Source: a virus
DNA: 28,673 nucleotides
IMG/VR virus record: IMGVR_UViG_3300049216_000646
Span: 1 to 28,673 of that record
Direction: 5' to 3' (one strand)
A model generated the notes under the pieces. The model was not told where the DNA came from, searched no databases, and saw only the letters and a program-made list of their open reading frames with translations. The position numbers were made by a program, and so were the translations under genes. Shown piece by piece: positions 13,292 through 19,656 of this stretch; position 1 is the stretch's first letter, and each line of letters opens with the position of its first letter.

Positions 13292-13674
13292 GCGCACACA
13301 ACCACGACACCCAAACATCCAGCGATATCTTGTCACCCGCTGACAGGGATTTTCTGGAGCGGATCGGCGACGACAAAGAACTTCTCAACGAGTTGGTCGA
13401 GAAGACCATCGAGGTGTGCAACCTGTGTGGGATGCTCAAGTCCCAGGGAGCTATTCTTTCTGACACCATGGAGGCCGTCCACCAGAAACTCCACCACATG
13501 GTCGAGGCCAAGGTCGCCGATGGCGCGCTTATCCGTATCGACGTGGACGGCCAGAGCGTCCTGGCGCTCGCCGGCTGCGACGTGGAGGTGGTCAAGGCCG
13601 ATGTCCGCAAAGCCATGGCTGAGCAGGATATGGGTGGCGCGCAGAACGCCCCCTCGTCCGGGGCCGTCCAGTGA
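13288..13674 (+). CDS. Protein of unknown function (128 aa)
   Basis: I chose ATG at 13288 because it follows GAAGGA and overlaps the preceding stop. The N-terminal half is helical (PADRDFLERIGDDKELLNEL, VEKTIEVCNLCGMLKSQGAI), with a Cys-x-x-Cys (CNLC). A beta-rich part follows (GALIRIDVDGQSVLALAGCD) and the tail is Gln/Gly/Ala-rich. A single CxxC is too little for a zinc site. It is part of the coupled small-gene operon; function unknown. Confidence 0.7.
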   Translation: MSAHNHDTQTSSDILSPADRDFLERIGDDKELLNELVEKTIEVCNLCGMLKSQGAILSDTMEAVHQKLHHMVEAKVADGALIRIDVDGQSVLALAGCDVEVVKADVRKAMAEQDMGGAQNAPSSGAVQ

Positions 13675-13985
13675 TCTGGACGAAGGACTTCACATGTAGC
13701 GTCTCCATGACACGCCCCGAGAGGGGTGCTGTCAGAGGCGGGTGGAAGGACAGGCTGGCATGGCGGCTGCGGTTCTGGGCCGACAAGCTGGACGGCTGGG
13801 CATCTTATGGTGTGATCGTCAAGGCGAGCGAGACGATCGCATGCGAGGAGTGGCGGGAGGCCATGGTTTACGGGGTGTGGGGGATGCACGCACACCTTAA
13901 AGCCCAGCTACAAGATCGCCTCACCGAGTTTGAGGTTGTGGGTGATGATGGCTGGGATAATCGCCGGAGGAACGCCCATGATTAA
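13671..13985 (+). CDS. Protein of unknown function (104 aa)
   Basis: GTG at 13671 overlaps the upstream stop (GTGA). The protein is Trp-rich and basic at the N-terminus (GGWKDRLAWRLRFWADKLDG), followed by helices (SETIACEEWREAMVYGVWGM). The amphipathic Trp/Arg stretch could contact membrane or nucleic acid. No family recognised. It overlaps the next gene by 8 nt. Confidence 0.65.
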   Translation: MIWTKDFTCSVSMTRPERGAVRGGWKDRLAWRLRFWADKLDGWASYGVIVKASETIACEEWREAMVYGVWGMHAHLKAQLQDRLTEFEVVGDDGWDNRRRNAHD

Positions 13986-14292
13986 CTGGATACATCGCAA
14001 CGTCGGAAAGTGGGGGATAACGTGTGTCCCAGATTTCTGGCCCGAGGAATACGATAAGGTCGCAGTCTCCGAGGGATGGTTCATGTTCTTCGGTGAGGAG
14101 AGCTCCCGGGCTGTCGTGCAGCGCATCGACCACCCGGATGAGTGGCTGTTTGGGGCACCCGTTGAGCCGATCATCGAAAGCGATGAGGAAGCAATGGCGT
14201 TGATAAAGCGGAAGGCTGCCGAGGGTAGCCAGATGCACAAGTGCGCGCTGAGGGTTGTGGCACAATTCAAGATGTGGGAAGCCGTGACATAG
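13978..14292 (+). CDS. Protein of unknown function (104 aa)
   Basis: ATG at 13978 is chosen because GGAGG lies seven nt upstream. The product begins MINWIHRNVGKWGITCVPDF and shows a mixed alpha/beta pattern with a helical C-terminal half (SDEEAMALIKRKAAEGSQMH). It ends the first small-gene operon; a promoter follows within 45 nt. Function unknown. Confidence 0.7.
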   Translation: MINWIHRNVGKWGITCVPDFWPEEYDKVAVSEGWFMFFGEESSRAVVQRIDHPDEWLFGAPVEPIIESDEEAMALIKRKAAEGSQMHKCALRVVAQFKMWEAVT

Positions 14293-14331
14293 GGCTGAGG
14301 CGGAGTAACACCTAACACTTGTGTCAGCAAC

Positions 14332-14360
14332 TTGACATAAGCTAACCGTTACGCTATCAT
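14332..14360 (+). promoter_or_regulatory. Sigma70-type promoter with GCTAAC spacer element
   Basis: TTGACA (14332-14337), 17-nt spacer starting TAAGCTAAC, TATCAT (14355-14360). Best -10 match of the three identical-spacer promoters. It drives the genes from 14426. Confidence 0.8.
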
Positions 14361-14394
14361 ACTAACACTACCCGAAAACCTAACACCACCAACC

Positions 14395-14412
14395 CATTAA
14401 CCATGGTTAATC
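14395..14412. repeat. 18-bp palindrome, copy 9
   Basis: CATTAACCATGGTTAATC. Its central ATG (14403) opens an 8-residue frame whose TGA overlaps the ATG of the gene at 14426 (ATGA), so it could act as a coupled leader frame. Confidence 0.85.
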
Positions 14413-14425
14413 GGAGATCACACAC

Positions 14426-14620
14426 ATGAAGAACACTAGCTACAACGTCGCCGGAAGTATCCGGCCCGGCACACTATACGAGCCGCGCGCCAAGCGTAAC
14501 GCTCGTCAGCAGAAACGACACCTCAAGCGCGTCGCCATGTGGCGGCTCGTTGACACCGCACTTATCATTCTCGGCCTATGCGCCCTGGTGGGCGTTGGTC
14601 TTATTGTGGAGAGCATCTGA
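14426..14620 (+). CDS. Small membrane protein with basic N-terminus
   Basis: A 64-residue protein: residues 20-40 are very basic (EPRAKRNARQQKRHLKRVAM), then a single C-terminal transmembrane helix (VDTALIILGLCALVGVGLIV). The layout predicts a tail-anchored inner-membrane protein with a positively charged cytoplasmic part. GGAG lies upstream. Function unknown; early phage membrane proteins may act in exclusion or host takeover. Confidence 0.75.
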   Translation: MKNTSYNVAGSIRPGTLYEPRAKRNARQQKRHLKRVAMWRLVDTALIILGLCALVGVGLIVESI

Positions 14621-15324
14621 TGGCACGCGAAAAGATTGTTCACTCGTCCTATACCACGTTCTTTCAGTCGTGGCGTAAGAACCCCTTGGGGCGAGGTGAG
14701 TACCGAGGCAGGGCGTCGTTCGCGAACGGCGTGTTCTGGTCATACCGCACGGTGATCGGGAGATTGTTTCCAGAGCGGGGCGTGTATTTATCAACCACCT
14801 ATAGCTACTCGAACACCGTATGTGGCCAGCGGAACTCTGCGGAGTCGGCCATGCGGGGGTATGGTGCGAAGGTGCTGAGCGTGCCGGAATTGGAAGGGGA
14901 CTCGACGAGCCACGCACGCAACGAGGCGTATTTTCGTCAGGGGTACGCTCAGTTTCTTGCCATGAGATATATCTCGGATGGGGCGCGCGAGCGGTTTTAT
15001 CTCAAAGGGGGTGAATTGGCGATGCGTCTCGAAGGTTTGCGCGACCAGATGGCGGCGTACAGCCAAGCGTTTGATCTTGCGTGGTCGCTACCTGACGCCG
15101 AGGGCGATGCAGCCCGCAAGATCGCCGCGCACTTCGACCCGAAACGTCAGGCTCGCCTCGCCGCATCACGTGAGAAAGCCCGCAAGATACGCGAGCGGAA
15201 GATGATGGTCGAGATGATCCAGGGTAAGCGCGCGATGGGTGACACCCGGCCGAGGCGCGTCGTGTTCGGCGAACGCATGGTGCATACCAAGTATGGGTGG
15301 ATGCCAGACGACCAAGCGGCCTAA
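14620..15324 (+). CDS. Protein of unknown function (234 aa)
   Basis: ATG at 14620 overlaps the preceding stop in TGATG; an in-frame upstream start would overlap the membrane protein further. The N-terminal half has a beta-rich pattern (SYTTFFQSWRKNP, GVFWSYRTVIGRLF, GVYLSTTYSYSNTVCGQRNS) seen in phage proteins that, as I recall, carry a similar 'Y-S-x-T-T-x-x-H' region and have no known role. The C-terminal third is long basic helices (KRQARLAASREKARKIRERK). It ends with an inverted repeat 9 nt after the stop. Confidence 0.7.
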   Translation: MAREKIVHSSYTTFFQSWRKNPLGRGEYRGRASFANGVFWSYRTVIGRLFPERGVYLSTTYSYSNTVCGQRNSAESAMRGYGAKVLSVPELEGDSTSHARNEAYFRQGYAQFLAMRYISDGARERFYLKGGELAMRLEGLRDQMAAYSQAFDLAWSLPDAEGDAARKIAAHFDPKRQARLAASREKARKIRERKMMVEMIQGKRAMGDTRPRRVVFGERMVHTKYGWMPDDQAA

Positions 15325-15332
15325 GATGGGGT

Positions 15333-15367
15333 GTGTTAGCAGTTAAATAATCGTTGACTGCTAACAC
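15333..15367. promoter_or_regulatory. Inverted repeat GTGTTAGCAGT/ACTGCTAACAC
   Basis: A perfect 11-bp inverted repeat with 13-nt AT-rich loop between the 234-aa gene and the next. It contains the TGTTAGC/GCTAACA word in both arms. It may be an operator or a terminator without a T run. Confidence 0.6.
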
Positions 15368-15425
15368 CTCCCTGCGTACTCTCCCTCACCGGCATCGTGC
15401 CGTGATATATGAGGAGTCCACACAC

Positions 15426-15725
15426 ATGACTACCAAAAGCCCGCGCGTTCAGATCGAAGATTGGGGTCAGTTTCTTACCGAGGCAGACCAGACCACGTTC
15501 TATGGGCTGAACGCCGAGATTGCGAACCTGGAGAAGAAGCTCAAGGAACGCATGGCGCTGCGTCGCAAGCTGCGTACCAAGGCGCAACACGCTGCGCGTA
15601 ACATCGCGCTGCACAAGCTGGCTGCGCACCTCAACACCCCAACCGAGGAAATCCCGACCGAGGAACCTGTGGAGGAGATGCAGGACGACACCCAGGGCGA
15701 CCTGTTCGAGCACGCCGCCGAGTAA
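15426..15725 (+). CDS. Coiled-coil protein of unknown function (99 aa)
   Basis: ATG at 15426 with AGGAG about 10 nt upstream. Residues 15-60 are a highly charged helix (LNAEIANLEKKLKERMALRR, KLRTKAQHAARNIALHKLAA), probably a coiled coil, followed by an acidic tail (PTEEIPTEEPVEEMQDDTQG). Its TAA overlaps palindrome copy 10. A dimeric scaffold or DNA-associated role is possible, not shown. Confidence 0.75.
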   Translation: MTTKSPRVQIEDWGQFLTEADQTTFYGLNAEIANLEKKLKERMALRRKLRTKAQHAARNIALHKLAAHLNTPTEEIPTEEPVEEMQDDTQGDLFEHAAE

Positions 15726-15741
15726 TTAACCGCGGTTAATC
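15724..15741. repeat. 18-bp palindrome, copy 10
   Basis: AATTAACCGCGGTTAATC; overlaps the TAA stop of the coiled-coil gene (15723-15725). A hairpin follows before the next gene. Confidence 0.85.
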
Positions 15742-15756
15742 GCGTAGTTTATAGCA

Positions 15757-15781
15757 ACGGCCAGGATGTTCTCCTGGCCGT
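15757..15781 (+). terminator. Hairpin, possible weak terminator
   Basis: ACGGCCAGGA (15757-15766) and TCCTGGCCGT (15772-15781) pair perfectly over a 5-nt loop; the following AGTTGTTTG is only moderately T-rich. It lies between palindrome copy 10 and the first of three paralogs. Confidence 0.5.
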
Positions 15782-15799
15782 AGTTGTTTGGAGAGAGTG

Positions 15800-16024
15800 A
15801 TGCCGAAATACACCTACCTCAGCAGCCCCACCGAGATGTTCTCTGTCACCGCGCCAGATCGTCGCACGGCTCTCGCCATGGTCAGGTTCAAGCGCCCCAA
15901 CTACACGCTGTATGAACTGGCGAAGTGGATGTATGTCGGCGAGTACCGTGGGACGGCTATTAATTGGGCCTACACCTCAGATGAGGTTCTGATGATCTTG
16001 GAGGCGGGCAATGCCAAGATATAA
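15800..16024 (+). CDS. Small paralog family protein, copy A
   Basis: A 74-residue protein; ATG at 15800 has GGAGA upstream. It reads MPKYTYLSSPTEMFSVTAPD, then a helix RRTALAMVRFKRPNYTLYEL. The layout (short strand pair, helix with an Ala-rich start, 'P-x-T' turn, second helix) matches the next two genes. Function unknown; the three genes overlap or nearly overlap, so they form one translational unit. Confidence 0.7.
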   Translation: MPKYTYLSSPTEMFSVTAPDRRTALAMVRFKRPNYTLYELAKWMYVGEYRGTAINWAYTSDEVLMILEAGNAKI

Positions 16025-16310
16025 AGTCCACACCTACATCTTTGAAGCCGCATCTGATGAAGGTGCGGTTGCCACCATGAAATTCCACTCACCCGAAACC
16101 CCGACAGAGTTGATACAAGACCTCCTCTGGAGGTTCTACGATGGGGGATGGAGGCGCGTCTGGCCGCACGAGGACAATAAAATTAAAAGCCTAATGCCAG
16201 GTGCGGCGCTTAAATCTTACATGGCGCTGACTACTAAGTGTGACTACCTAGCAGCAACCAACATCCTACGTAATGTCAAAGCCATGTATTTCGAGAGGAC
16301 AAAAGAATGA
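16011..16310 (+). CDS. Small paralog family protein, copy B
   Basis: A 99-residue protein; ATG at 16011 with GGAGG six nt upstream, overlapping copy A by 14 nt. It reads MPRYKVHTYIFEAASDEGAV, then ATMKFHSPETPTELIQDLLW. The GAV-helix and SPxTPxxxI match copy C closely and copy A more loosely. The C-terminal half (KIKSLMPGAALKSYMAL, NILRNVKAMYFERTK) is an extension absent from A and C. Confidence 0.7.
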   Translation: MPRYKVHTYIFEAASDEGAVATMKFHSPETPTELIQDLLWRFYDGGWRRVWPHEDNKIKSLMPGAALKSYMALTTKCDYLAATNILRNVKAMYFERTKE

Positions 16311-16543
16311 ACACCTACCGATGCCACGACTACGAGTTCCAAGCGAAGGACGATCGCGGCGCAGTAGCGCACATCAGGATCCTGTCGCCGGGCACACCGA
16401 TTGACATCATCCGCTGGGAGCTAACGGTGAAGTGCAACACAGGCCGTTTCGCTAGCGTCTTCTATACGCGCGGCGTGTCGATGAACAACGGAGATATACC
16501 AACCCTCCGGAAGCGCATGAGGGAGCTAAGCAAGACCTCCTAA
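16307..16543 (+). CDS. Small paralog family protein, copy C
   Basis: A 78-residue protein, ATG at 16307 overlapping the stop of copy B in ATGA. It reads MNTYRCHDYEFQAKDDRGAV, then AHIRILSPGTPIDIIRWELT. Shares the Y-x-F-x-A-x-D-x-x-G-A-V and SPxTPxxxI pattern with copy B. It ends the operon 7 nt before a new promoter. Function unknown. Confidence 0.7.
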   Translation: MNTYRCHDYEFQAKDDRGAVAHIRILSPGTPIDIIRWELTVKCNTGRFASVFYTRGVSMNNGDIPTLRKRMRELSKTS

Positions 16544-16550
16544 CAACAAC

Positions 16551-16579
16551 TTGACATAAGCTAACACATTTGGTAATAT
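16551..16579 (+). promoter_or_regulatory. Sigma70-type promoter with GCTAAC spacer element
   Basis: TTGACA (16551-16556), 17-nt spacer starting TAAGCTAAC, TAATAT (16574-16579). It shares its first 15 bases with the promoters at 11391 and 14332. It drives the AAA+ operon. Confidence 0.7.
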
Positions 16580-16631
16580 GTTTATGTTAGATGAGAGATG
16601 CGGTTGCTCACCTAACCCTTCCGACCCAACC

Positions 16632-16649
16632 GATTAACCGCAGTTAATC
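16632..16649. repeat. 18-bp palindrome, copy 11
   Basis: GATTAACCGCAGTTAATC, one mismatch; 38 nt before the ATG of the AAA+ gene, within its leader. Confidence 0.8.
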
Positions 16650-16687
16650 ACTTCACAAAACCCCAACATTCATCAGGAGCTAAACCA

Positions 16688-17683
16688 ATGAAAGCCTCAC
16701 AGCTTGCACAGACCATTCGCGCGTACATCGAGAACAAGAACACGCTCATCATTCAGTCCGAGCCGGGCGTGGGCAAGACCCAGATCGCCAGCGACGTGAC
16801 GAGGGAGATAGGGTTGCAACTCATTCATATCCATGTGCCGTCGAAGGGCGTGGAAGATTTCGGTCTGCCGACATTCAGCGCGGACAAACTCTACCACAGC
16901 TTCTCGCGCCCCGACTTCCTGCCCATCGAAGGGAGCGATTACCCCGACGAGGGCGTGATCCTGGCGGATGAATTGTCGCAGGCCGCCGGGGCTGAGCAGA
17001 AGGTTTGGGCGAACATCATCCAGGCCAAAGAGGTCCATGGACACAAGATCAAACCCGGCTGGTCGGTCATCGCCACCGGCAACCGCTCAACCGACCGGGC
17101 CGGTGCCAGCAAGCTGCTGAGCCACCTGGCCGGGCGCGGCACCATCGTCACGCTCGACCCGGACCTGGACGATTGGTGCAGGTACGCGCTGGCACATGGT
17201 GGACGGCCGGAGGTGGTGTCCTTCCTGCGGTTCAAGCCGGGGCTGCTGGTGGACTTCGACCCGAAGCGCGAGATCAATGCATCGCCGCGCCAGTGGTTGG
17301 AGCGCGTCTCGCCGATGCTAGGCAAGCTGTCGAAGGACATCGAGCATGAGGTGTTCCAGGGTAGCGTTGGCGAGGGGCCGGCGGCGGAGTTCGTGGGGTA
17401 TCTCGACCTGCTGCGCAAGCTGCCTAGCCCGGACGTTATCCTCACCCAGCCGGACAAGGCGGAGGTGCCGACCGAGGCGGCGGTGCGCTATGCCATCTGC
17501 GGGGCCATCGCGTACCGGGCGACCGAGACCAACATGGACCGGGTTCTCACCTATGCCCGCCGGCTGCCCGCCGAGTATGCGGTGCTGGTGATGCGTGATG
17601 CGCTGGGCCGGAACCCAGACCTGGCTGGCACCGCGGCGGCGATCGACTGGTTCTCCACCGATGGTGCGGAGATCATGCTCTGA
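16688..17683 (+). CDS. MoxR-type AAA+ ATPase
   Basis: A 331-residue ATPase. Walker A is SEPGVGKT (residues 24-31); Walker B is GVILADEL with Asp94-Glu95; a sensor-1 type strand WSVIATGNR follows, with the typical MoxR 'N-R' ending and a basic patch. ATG at 16688 has AGGAG eight nt upstream. In bacteria, MoxR ATPases work with VWA-domain partners as chaperones that mature or insert metal cofactors in other proteins. Here the partner candidate is the HExxH/VWA protein at 19657, about 2 kb downstream in the same block. The C-terminal third (DLDDWCRYALAHGGRPEVVS) is a helical lid with no clear relatives. Confidence 0.85.
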   Translation: MKASQLAQTIRAYIENKNTLIIQSEPGVGKTQIASDVTREIGLQLIHIHVPSKGVEDFGLPTFSADKLYHSFSRPDFLPIEGSDYPDEGVILADELSQAAGAEQKVWANIIQAKEVHGHKIKPGWSVIATGNRSTDRAGASKLLSHLAGRGTIVTLDPDLDDWCRYALAHGGRPEVVSFLRFKPGLLVDFDPKREINASPRQWLERVSPMLGKLSKDIEHEVFQGSVGEGPAAEFVGYLDLLRKLPSPDVILTQPDKAEVPTEAAVRYAICGAIAYRATETNMDRVLTYARRLPAEYAVLVMRDALGRNPDLAGTAAAIDWFSTDGAEIML

Positions 17684-17841
17684 TGGCCGGCCTGCGGGCG
17701 TATCAGAACTTGTTGCTGAGCCCGAAGATTGCCAAGGGTGCGCGTGACGCCATCCTCGACATCGCGACCAACGCGCAGAACGTGCGACCCCTCGATGTGT
17801 GGGAAGTCGGTGCGCTCTGCGAAGCAATTAACCATGGTTAA
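17683..17841 (+). CDS. Small protein of unknown function (52 aa)
   Basis: ATG at 17683 overlaps the AAA+ stop in TGATG. The product reads MAGLRAYQNLLLSPKIAKGA, then RDAILDIATNAQNVRPLD and VWEVGALCEAINHG. It is helical and has normal composition for this operon. The last codons and TAA lie inside palindrome copy 12. It may be a small adaptor of the ATPase, by position only. Confidence 0.65.
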   Translation: MAGLRAYQNLLLSPKIAKGARDAILDIATNAQNVRPLDVWEVGALCEAINHG

Positions 17842-17843
17842 TC
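17826..17843. repeat. 18-bp palindrome, copy 12
   Basis: AATTAACCATGGTTAATC; encodes the last residues and stop of the 52-aa gene. Its central ATG (17834) opens a 7-residue frame that stops just before the ATG at 17859. Confidence 0.85.
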
Positions 17844-17858
17844 ATAGGAGATTTTGAA

Positions 17859-18719
17859 ATGAGCCTATCAACCAAGACCATGCTCACCACCCTGAACATC
17901 TCTCAATGGTCAGCCCGCAAGCTCGACAAGCGGGAGACTGAGGCAGTCACCATCAAGCATGGCACCAGCGATAACGTGGCAAGGGTGAGCAAGACCATCC
18001 TCCCGAGCGCGGTGTCGCTGGAGGCGATCCACAAAAAGACCAACGACGTGCGGAAGTTCTTCTACGACAACACCCTGCCATGGCAGGCCGATGGCGTGGC
18101 GATCCTCAAGGCCACGCACTATATGAAGTTCGCAGAGGAGATGGGCAAACTCATCCGCGAGTGGGGAGGGCTGGTCAGCAACTTCCTGCATGACTATCCC
18201 ACCCTGCGCAGTCAAGCTGCCGTCGCCATGAACGGACTCTACAACCCGGACGACTACCCCGACGAGTACGACCTGGAGAAAAAATTCCAGATCGGCATCC
18301 GGTTCATGCCGATGCCGGATGCCGGGGACTGGCGCGTGGATATCGCCGACGAGGAGGTGGTGAAACTCCGCGACCACCTGGAGGAGCAAACCAAGGCCGG
18401 TGTGCAGGAGGCGATGAAGGAAGTCTGGAGCCGGCTCTCGCTCATCGTGGAACACGCTGCTGAAAAACTCTCGCAGCCTGACGCCATCTTCCGCAACTCG
18501 CTGGTGGAAAATGCCAGGAAGTTGTGCGAGGTTCTGCCGTCGCTCAACATCACGGATGATCCGAACCTGACCCGTATGGGTGAGGAGTTGAAGGCGAAGC
18601 TGGCCGATGCCGACCCGGACTTGTTGCGCACCCGGCCGACCGAGCGCGAGAAGGCGGCGCGCGACATGCAGGATATGATGTCGAAGATGGCGGGGTTCTT
18701 TGGGCCGGGAGGGAAGTAA
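17859..18719 (+). CDS. Third component of the AAA+/VWA cluster, unknown function (286 aa)
   Basis: ATG at 17859 with AGGAG upstream. A largely helical protein: residues 1-60 contain TTLNISQWSARKLDKRETEA and a VSKTILPSAVSLEAIHK region, the middle has a short aromatic stretch (QIGIRFMPMPDAGDWRVDIA), the rest is long helices ending in KAARDMQDMMSKMAGFFGPG. From memory, phages that carry a MoxR ATPase and a VWA protein often have a helical protein of this size between them (DUF3150-like), but I cannot confirm the family. It might bridge ATPase and VWA protein or be their substrate. Confidence 0.65.
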   Translation: MSLSTKTMLTTLNISQWSARKLDKRETEAVTIKHGTSDNVARVSKTILPSAVSLEAIHKKTNDVRKFFYDNTLPWQADGVAILKATHYMKFAEEMGKLIREWGGLVSNFLHDYPTLRSQAAVAMNGLYNPDDYPDEYDLEKKFQIGIRFMPMPDAGDWRVDIADEEVVKLRDHLEEQTKAGVQEAMKEVWSRLSLIVEHAAEKLSQPDAIFRNSLVENARKLCEVLPSLNITDDPNLTRMGEELKAKLADADPDLLRTRPTEREKAARDMQDMMSKMAGFFGPGGK

Positions 18720-18720
18720 G

Positions 18721-18936
18721 ATGGTTGAGAAAACCTTAAAGGACTACAACCTCTGCTGCCCAAACTGCGGCAAGGATAGCGACTTGCGGGTATCTATGAG
18801 CGTGCGGGCACGTATCACTGATAACGGCCCAGAAGAACTGGACACTGGTTGGGATTGGACTGACGACCACGCCGCATATTGTGGCGACTGTAATTGGTCT
18901 GGAGTGGCCTCACACCTTACACCGGGAGGGAAGTGA
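18721..18936 (+). CDS. Small zinc-ribbon protein
   Basis: A 71-residue protein; ATG at 18721 has GGGAGG about 8 nt upstream. Two Cys pairs, CPNC (Cys13, Cys16) and CGDC (Cys54, Cys57), form a classical zinc ribbon; the sequence between is acidic with Trp residues. Zinc ribbons of this size bind nucleic acids or other proteins. It lies inside the AAA+/VWA block and is followed by a 212-aa gene with a similar GGGAGG ribosome binding site. Confidence 0.8.
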   Translation: MVEKTLKDYNLCCPNCGKDSDLRVSMSVRARITDNGPEELDTGWDWTDDHAAYCGDCNWSGVASHLTPGGK

Positions 18937-18937
18937 T

Positions 18938-19576
18938 ATGACGAAGGAAGAATATAGTTCCGCGTTTATCGACCAACACCGTTACACCAACGTGGAGTTT
19001 GGTGATTGGTATCAGAGCACGCTCGAATGGTTCGAGGACATGCTCACCGATCACGGGCTCAACCTCAACAAATTTCGCCGAACCACAATCAAAGGCAAAA
19101 CCTGCACCGAATCCGAAATTTATTTCGAGGATCGGTATGGTTGGGACTGTTGGTTCGCCGGGTACTTCCTGTCGTCCCACCAGGCTTTGCGCGAGATCGG
19201 AGCCTCGCGCAAAGACTTCCCGATCACCTACAAACTTATGGAGAGGGGTGAAGTTATCGAGTTCAAGACGCTAGGCGACGACGAGCGCCGCAGAAGTTTG
19301 ACCGAGGTAAATGCGGAGGAGGCCGAGGGTGAGTTGGATGATCTGCCGGAGATGATCGTCAAACCATACAAGGCTCTATTCGCAAAGGAGCATGCTAAGT
19401 TGGAGGCATTGCTTCAAGACTGGTACGACGACGTGCGTTCCGAGTTCGCCAGCATCTTGGAGGATGAATACGATTACCTGACGAGTGATGAGGCGGTGAT
19501 CGAAAGCCTTGAAGGGAACGGGATCGTGGAGGAGCGCGAGGAGGATGAAGATGAGTCCTGCGAGTTCGCCGATTAA
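18938..19576 (+). CDS. Protein of unknown function with conserved phage motif (212 aa)
   Basis: ATG at 18938 with GGGAGG about 9 nt upstream. The segment TESEIYFEDRYGWDCWFAGY sits where, as I recall, a common phage family has 'F-S-G-F-W-S-Q-G-D-G-A-x-F-x-G-x-Y'. The C-terminal EYDYLTSDEAVIESLEGNGI also matches that family. The rest is highly acidic (EEREEDEDESCEFAD). Function of the family is unknown. The stop lies in palindrome copy 13. Confidence 0.65.
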   Translation: MTKEEYSSAFIDQHRYTNVEFGDWYQSTLEWFEDMLTDHGLNLNKFRRTTIKGKTCTESEIYFEDRYGWDCWFAGYFLSSHQALREIGASRKDFPITYKLMERGEVIEFKTLGDDERRRSLTEVNAEEAEGELDDLPEMIVKPYKALFAKEHAKLEALLQDWYDDVRSEFASILEDEYDYLTSDEAVIESLEGNGIVEEREEDEDESCEFAD

Positions 19577-19588
19577 CCACGGTTAATC
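19571..19588. repeat. 18-bp palindrome, copy 13
   Basis: GATTAACCACGGTTAATC; carries the TAA stop of the 212-aa gene and lies 11 nt upstream of the -35 box at 19600. It is the last clear copy. Confidence 0.85.
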
Positions 19589-19599
19589 AACACAATCAT

Positions 19600-19628
19600 T
19601 TGACGTAAGCTATTAGCAGTATTAAAAT
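19600..19628 (+). promoter_or_regulatory. Sigma70-type promoter
   Basis: TTGACG (19600-19605), 17-nt spacer TAAGCTATTAGC..., TAAAAT (19623-19628). The spacer is a variant of the GCTAAC element. It drives the VWA gene, which starts 29 nt downstream. Confidence 0.75.
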
Positions 19629-19656
19629 CTCTACAACATAACAGGAGCTAACCAAA

